From Pollutiaquabacter aromativorans (GTDB taxonomy: Bacteria; Bacteroidota; Bacteroidia; AKYH767-A; 2013-40CM-41-45), in the NCBI GenBank assembly GCA_049177215.1, contig CP185379.1, positions 124,001 to 188,000 on the forward strand: DNA of 64,000 bases. Reading direction: 5' to 3'. Below the pieces are notes generated by a model. It was given only the letters and a program-made list of their open reading frames with translations, was not told the DNA's origin and made no database searches. Below, piece after piece: positions 60,953 to 64,000 of this stretch. The position numbers and the translations under genes are program-made. Each line of letters opens with the position of its first letter. The stretch's first letter is position 1.

Positions 60953-61358
60953 GAACAAACTCAGAAAAAGTGCAGAAGTAGAGGATGAGCCGGAGGCCGG
61001 AGAGCGTAAACCGCGCACCCGAAAGTCGTCCCGGCGCTTTTTCAAGATGATGAACGTATTCGGCATGTTCGACCGCGACCAGGTCGTGCACGCGATGCCG
61101 TTCATTGGCTTTGTGACCTTGCTGACCATCGGATACATCGCGAACAGCTATTACGCTGAGCGGGTCGTTCGGGAAATCGGAAAGACGAAGAAGGATATCC
61201 GGGAGCTCAATGCCGAATACATCTCGACCAGTTCTGAATTGATGTACCGCAGCCGTCCTTCCGAAGTGGCGAAAGCCGTGGAGCATATGGGTCTTAAGGA
61301 ACCGGTGGATCCTCCCGGAAAAATTGTGATCAATCAACAACCTTCAAAGAACGACTGA
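60945..61358 (+). CDS. ftsL: FtsL-like cell division protein
   Basis: Small bitopic division protein of 137 residues in the ftsL position. A basic cytosolic N-terminus (KPRTRKSSRRFFKMM) is followed by one transmembrane helix (MPFIGFVTLLTIGYIANSYYA, about 52-72) and a periplasmic coiled coil (VVREIGKTKKDIRELNAEYIST). Bacteroidota FtsL-like proteins have this form and little sequence conservation elsewhere. The ATG at 60945 overlaps the rsmH stop by eight bases. Confidence 0.85.
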   Translation: MAENKLRKSAEVEDEPEAGERKPRTRKSSRRFFKMMNVFGMFDRDQVVHAMPFIGFVTLLTIGYIANSYYAERVVREIGKTKKDIRELNAEYISTSSELMYRSRPSEVAKAVEHMGLKEPVDPPGKIVINQQPSKND

Positions 61359-61372
61359 TCGGGACGAGCCGT

Positions 61373-63484
61373 ATGAGCAAGAAGCGCGACATTTTCTGGA
61401 GGATCAACCTCGCGTTCCTGTTGCTGATCGTATTCGGTCTGGTCATCATCGGGCAGATCGTACGGATCCAGTTCGTGGAAGGCGAACAATGGAAGGACCT
61501 CGCCCGTAGCCAGTCGCTCAAGTATCAGCAGATCGAGGCTTCCCGCGGCAATATCTATGGTAGCGACGGCAAGATGCTGGCCATGTCCACGCCGATCTAC
61601 GATGTCCGCATGGACACACGTGCCGACGGTCTGACGCAGGAGCTGTTCGATGCCAAGATCGATTCGCTGGCCATGGGTTTGGCGGCCATTTTCGGTGACC
61701 GCTCCCGTGCCGATTACAAACAAGACCTCAAACGCGCACGCGCCGAAGGCGCCCGTTACTTTTTAATTCGGAGAAATGTCGGCTATCGTGACCTGCAACG
61801 GGTAAAGGCGCTCCCGATTTTTCGCATGGGTCGCAATAAAGGTGGATTGCTGGTGGAGCAGCGGAATGTCCGTGTGCTGCCGTACCTCGACCTTGCCGCA
61901 CGGACGATTGGGACGCTTCGCAATGTGAAGCCGGTCGGCATCGAAGCAGCGTTTGATGATTACCTGAAGGGCGTCAGCGGGAAACGGTTGATGCAGCGCA
62001 TCTCCAGCGGTGATTGGATGCCCGTAACGGACAAGGATGAAATCGAGCCGCACGACGGAAATGATGTTCACACTACGATCGACGTCAACATCCAGGATGT
62101 TGCGGAGAGTTCCTTGCGCCGCCACCTGGAACTCAACAAGGCTGATCACGGTTGTGCGGTACTGATGGAGGTGGCTACCGGGGAGATCCGGGCGATCGCC
62201 AACCTCTCGCGTACGGAAGGCGGTGATTATGTGGAAGACTTCAATTATGCCATCGCGGAAGCTGCCGAGCCCGGCTCCACCTTCAAACTGGCTTCCCTGT
62301 TGGTGGCACTTGAAGATCAGTTGGTCGACCTCCAGGATACGGTCGAAGTCGGCAATGGTGTTTATGTCTATTCCCGTAAGAACGGGACCATGCGTGATGC
62401 GCATGCGCCGCGCCGCAGCCGGATGAGTGTCCAGGAGATCTTCGAACATTCATCCAACGTCGGCGTTTCCCGGATCATCTTTTCCAACTATGCCAAGCGA
62501 CCGCAGGAGTTTGTGAATCGCCTTCGAAGCTTCGGGCTGGGGGAAAAACTCGGCCTGCAGATCGACGGCGAAGGTGCTCCCTTCATCCGGAACGCGAATG
62601 AAAAAGGCTGGTCCGGCATTTCGTTGCCCTGGATGTCGATCGGGTACGAGTGCCTGATCACCCCCTTGCAGACACTAACCTTCTACAACGCGGTCGCTAA
62701 CAATGGCCGAATGGTCAAGCCGCTGCTGGTGAAAGAGATTCGCCATCGCGGCCAATTGGTCAAATCCTTCGAAACGGAAGTGATGCGTGACTCGATCGCT
62801 TCAGCCGAGGCGCTTCAGAAAGCGCACATCATGCTCGAGGGCGTTGTCCAGAACGGAACGGGCGACGTGCTGAAGGATTCTCCCTATCGCATCGCGGGAA
62901 AAACCGGTACCGCCCAGATCGCGCACAGTCGCTTCGGGTATAACAAAGGGAATGCCCAATACCAGGCGTCTTTTGTCGGGTACTTCCCGGCAGACAAGCC
63001 CGCGTACAGTTGCATCGTGATCGTCAACGCCCCTTCGAATAGTCTTTACTATGGTGGCGCAGTCGCCGCGCCGATCTTCAAGGAGATCGCCGACAAGGTC
63101 TACAGTTCCCGGCTTGATCTGCACAATGGCGATGTGCCGGTTGATTCGAATGTATATACGCCTGTTCCTTATGTCAGGGCCGGTGCGCAAAAGGATACGC
63201 GGCAAGTATTGGCGGGATTGGGCGTAAGCTACCACGCGGCGTCTGAAGAGGCGGCGTGGGTCAGCGCAACAAGGGGGAAGGATGAGGTGGAGTTACAACC
63301 CCGTCGTGTGGCGCAGGGCGCCGTACCGAATGTGATCGGTATGGGTCTTAAGGATGCGTTGTATTTACTGGAGTCTTCCGGACTACTCGTTCGTGTGACT
63401 GGAAAAGGAAGTGTAACACGGCAATCCATTGGCGCGGGTACGCCTGTTCGGAAAGGTCAACAAATCGTCATTGAACTGGGTTGA
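61373..63484 (+). CDS. ftsI: Division-specific peptidoglycan transpeptidase with PASTA domain (FtsI/PBP)
   Basis: Septal class B penicillin-binding protein, 703 residues. An N-terminal membrane anchor (INLAFLLLIVFGLVIIGQIV) is followed by the pedestal domain with ASRGNIYGSDGKMLA. The transpeptidase motifs are SxxK in EPGSTFKLASL (about 302), SSN in FEHSSNVGVS (about 360) and KTG in AGKTGTAQIAHS (about 510). Residues ~645-703 form one PASTA domain (PNVIGMGLKDALYLLESSG). It crosslinks new wall at the septum. It ends at the murE start (TGATG). Confidence 0.96.
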   Translation: MSKKRDIFWRINLAFLLLIVFGLVIIGQIVRIQFVEGEQWKDLARSQSLKYQQIEASRGNIYGSDGKMLAMSTPIYDVRMDTRADGLTQELFDAKIDSLAMGLAAIFGDRSRADYKQDLKRARAEGARYFLIRRNVGYRDLQRVKALPIFRMGRNKGGLLVEQRNVRVLPYLDLAARTIGTLRNVKPVGIEAAFDDYLKGVSGKRLMQRISSGDWMPVTDKDEIEPHDGNDVHTTIDVNIQDVAESSLRRHLELNKADHGCAVLMEVATGEIRAIANLSRTEGGDYVEDFNYAIAEAAEPGSTFKLASLLVALEDQLVDLQDTVEVGNGVYVYSRKNGTMRDAHAPRRSRMSVQEIFEHSSNVGVSRIIFSNYAKRPQEFVNRLRSFGLGEKLGLQIDGEGAPFIRNANEKGWSGISLPWMSIGYECLITPLQTLTFYNAVANNGRMVKPLLVKEIRHRGQLVKSFETEVMRDSIASAEALQKAHIMLEGVVQNGTGDVLKDSPYRIAGKTGTAQIAHSRFGYNKGNAQYQASFVGYFPADKPAYSCIVIVNAPSNSLYYGGAVAAPIFKEIADKVYSSRLDLHNGDVPVDSNVYTPVPYVRAGAQKDTRQVLAGLGVSYHAASEEAAWVSATRGKDEVELQPRRVAQGAVPNVIGMGLKDALYLLESSGLLVRVTGKGSVTRQSIGAGTPVRKGQQIVIELG

Positions 63485-64000
63485 TGAAGCCGCTGAAGGA
63501 CATACTCTACAAAGCCGGCATACTCGATGTCTTCGGTTCCACCGATACCGAGATCGTGGATGTCTGTTTCGATTCGCGAAAGGCGCGGAACGGATCGCTC
63601 TTTGTAGCAGTGCGCGGAACGCAGGCAGACGGGCATGGCTTTATCTCCAGTGTCGTGGAACAGGGTGCAGCCGCCATCGTTTGTGAAACACTTCCGGAGC
63701 AGCGTGTCGCCGGCGTAACCTATGTACGGGTGCAGGACAGTGCCCTGGCCTTGGGACAGATCGCGGCCAATTTCTTCGGCAATCCTTCTGAAAAACTGAA
63801 GCTGGTCGGCGTAACCGGAACGAACGGCAAGACCACCACCGTCACCTTGTTGTTTCAACTGTTTCGCCGTCTGGGCTATGGTGTCGGCTTGTTGTCGACT
63901 GTCCGCAACCAGATCAACGACCAGGTTATTCCGTCAACCCATACGACTCCCGACCCGATTCAGTTGAATGCGCTGCTATCCGCGATGGTCGACGAGGGTT
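63484..64000 (+). CDS. murE: UDP-N-acetylmuramoyl-tripeptide synthetase MurE, cut by the window edge
   Basis: Mur ligase adding the third amino acid to the peptidoglycan stem. Only the first 172 residues are in the window. VCFDSRKARNGSLFVAVRG is the UDP-substrate-binding N-terminal domain and VGVTGTNGKTTTVTLL (about residue 108) is the ATP P-loop; STHTTPDPIQLN follows, a MurE signature. The ATG overlaps the ftsI stop by one base. The third amino acid cannot be told without the C-terminal part. Confidence 0.95.
   Translation, partial: MKPLKDILYKAGILDVFGSTDTEIVDVCFDSRKARNGSLFVAVRGTQADGHGFISSVVEQGAAAIVCETLPEQRVAGVTYVRVQDSALALGQIAANFFGNPSEKLKLVGVTGTNGKTTTVTLLFQLFRRLGYGVGLLSTVRNQINDQVIPSTHTTPDPIQLNALLSAMVDEG

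Overview
The window is a GC-rich chromosome segment of a member of the Bacteroidota. The evidence is a run of lineage markers: alternative complex III (actA-F) followed by cytochrome oxidase genes, gldB-gldC, C-terminal type IX secretion sorting domains, DUF4270, a HemC-HemD fusion, and promoters of the Bacteroidota form TTG-N20-TAnnTTTG. Genus cannot be resolved by reading. Three genes carry frame breaks (actA, an MFS transporter, a Type ISP restriction enzyme), which suggests some indel error in a draft or metagenomic sequence, or real decay in the restriction gene.

Layout. 1-3332: glycogen synthase-like gene and DUF4270 lipoprotein, divergent from panC. 3555-17842: an accessory island with a RES-Xre toxin-antitoxin pair, a DUF4160/DUF2442-Xre pair with a promoter-embedded operator, a PIF1-like helicase, an Xre-ImmA protease with a DUF4411 PIN-like partner, a broken single-chain Type ISP restriction-modification gene, an Abi-like HEPN protein, a DUF6508-deiminase fusion and a uracil-DNA-glycosylase-like protein. 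Several parts are visibly AT-richer than the core. 18077-26149: MFS transporter, cysteine desulfurase, a large secreted beta-helix protein with a sorting domain, a cyclase-family enzyme. 26536-37704: the respiratory operon actABCDEF-coxBA. 37866-40095: SulP transporter plus beta-carbonic anhydrase. 40475-42628: secreted protein with dockerin-like repeats. 42829-51370: unknown helical protein, haem synthesis genes hemA-hemCD-hemB, and 2-oxoacid:ferredoxin oxidoreductase korAB. 51439-57185: membrane and secreted proteins, nadE, gldB-gldC. 57186-64000: engB, outer-membrane protein, alpha/beta hydrolase on the minus strand, then the division and wall cluster mraZ-rsmH-ftsL-ftsI-murE, cut by the window edge.

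The most unusual signal is not a gene. At least fourteen short intergenic arrays have a period of exactly seven bases but use several different heptamer families (CTATTCR, GTTTCSA, CTACTGC, CCTCGTC, TAAYTGG, GTGATTG, CATTAAC). They sit against gene ends; in at least four cases the stop codon of the neighbouring gene lies inside the array. Two CTATTCR arrays 37 kb apart share the same order of unit variants over their first eight units, and a third is an inverted relative. This heptad system is the best candidate for something undescribed.
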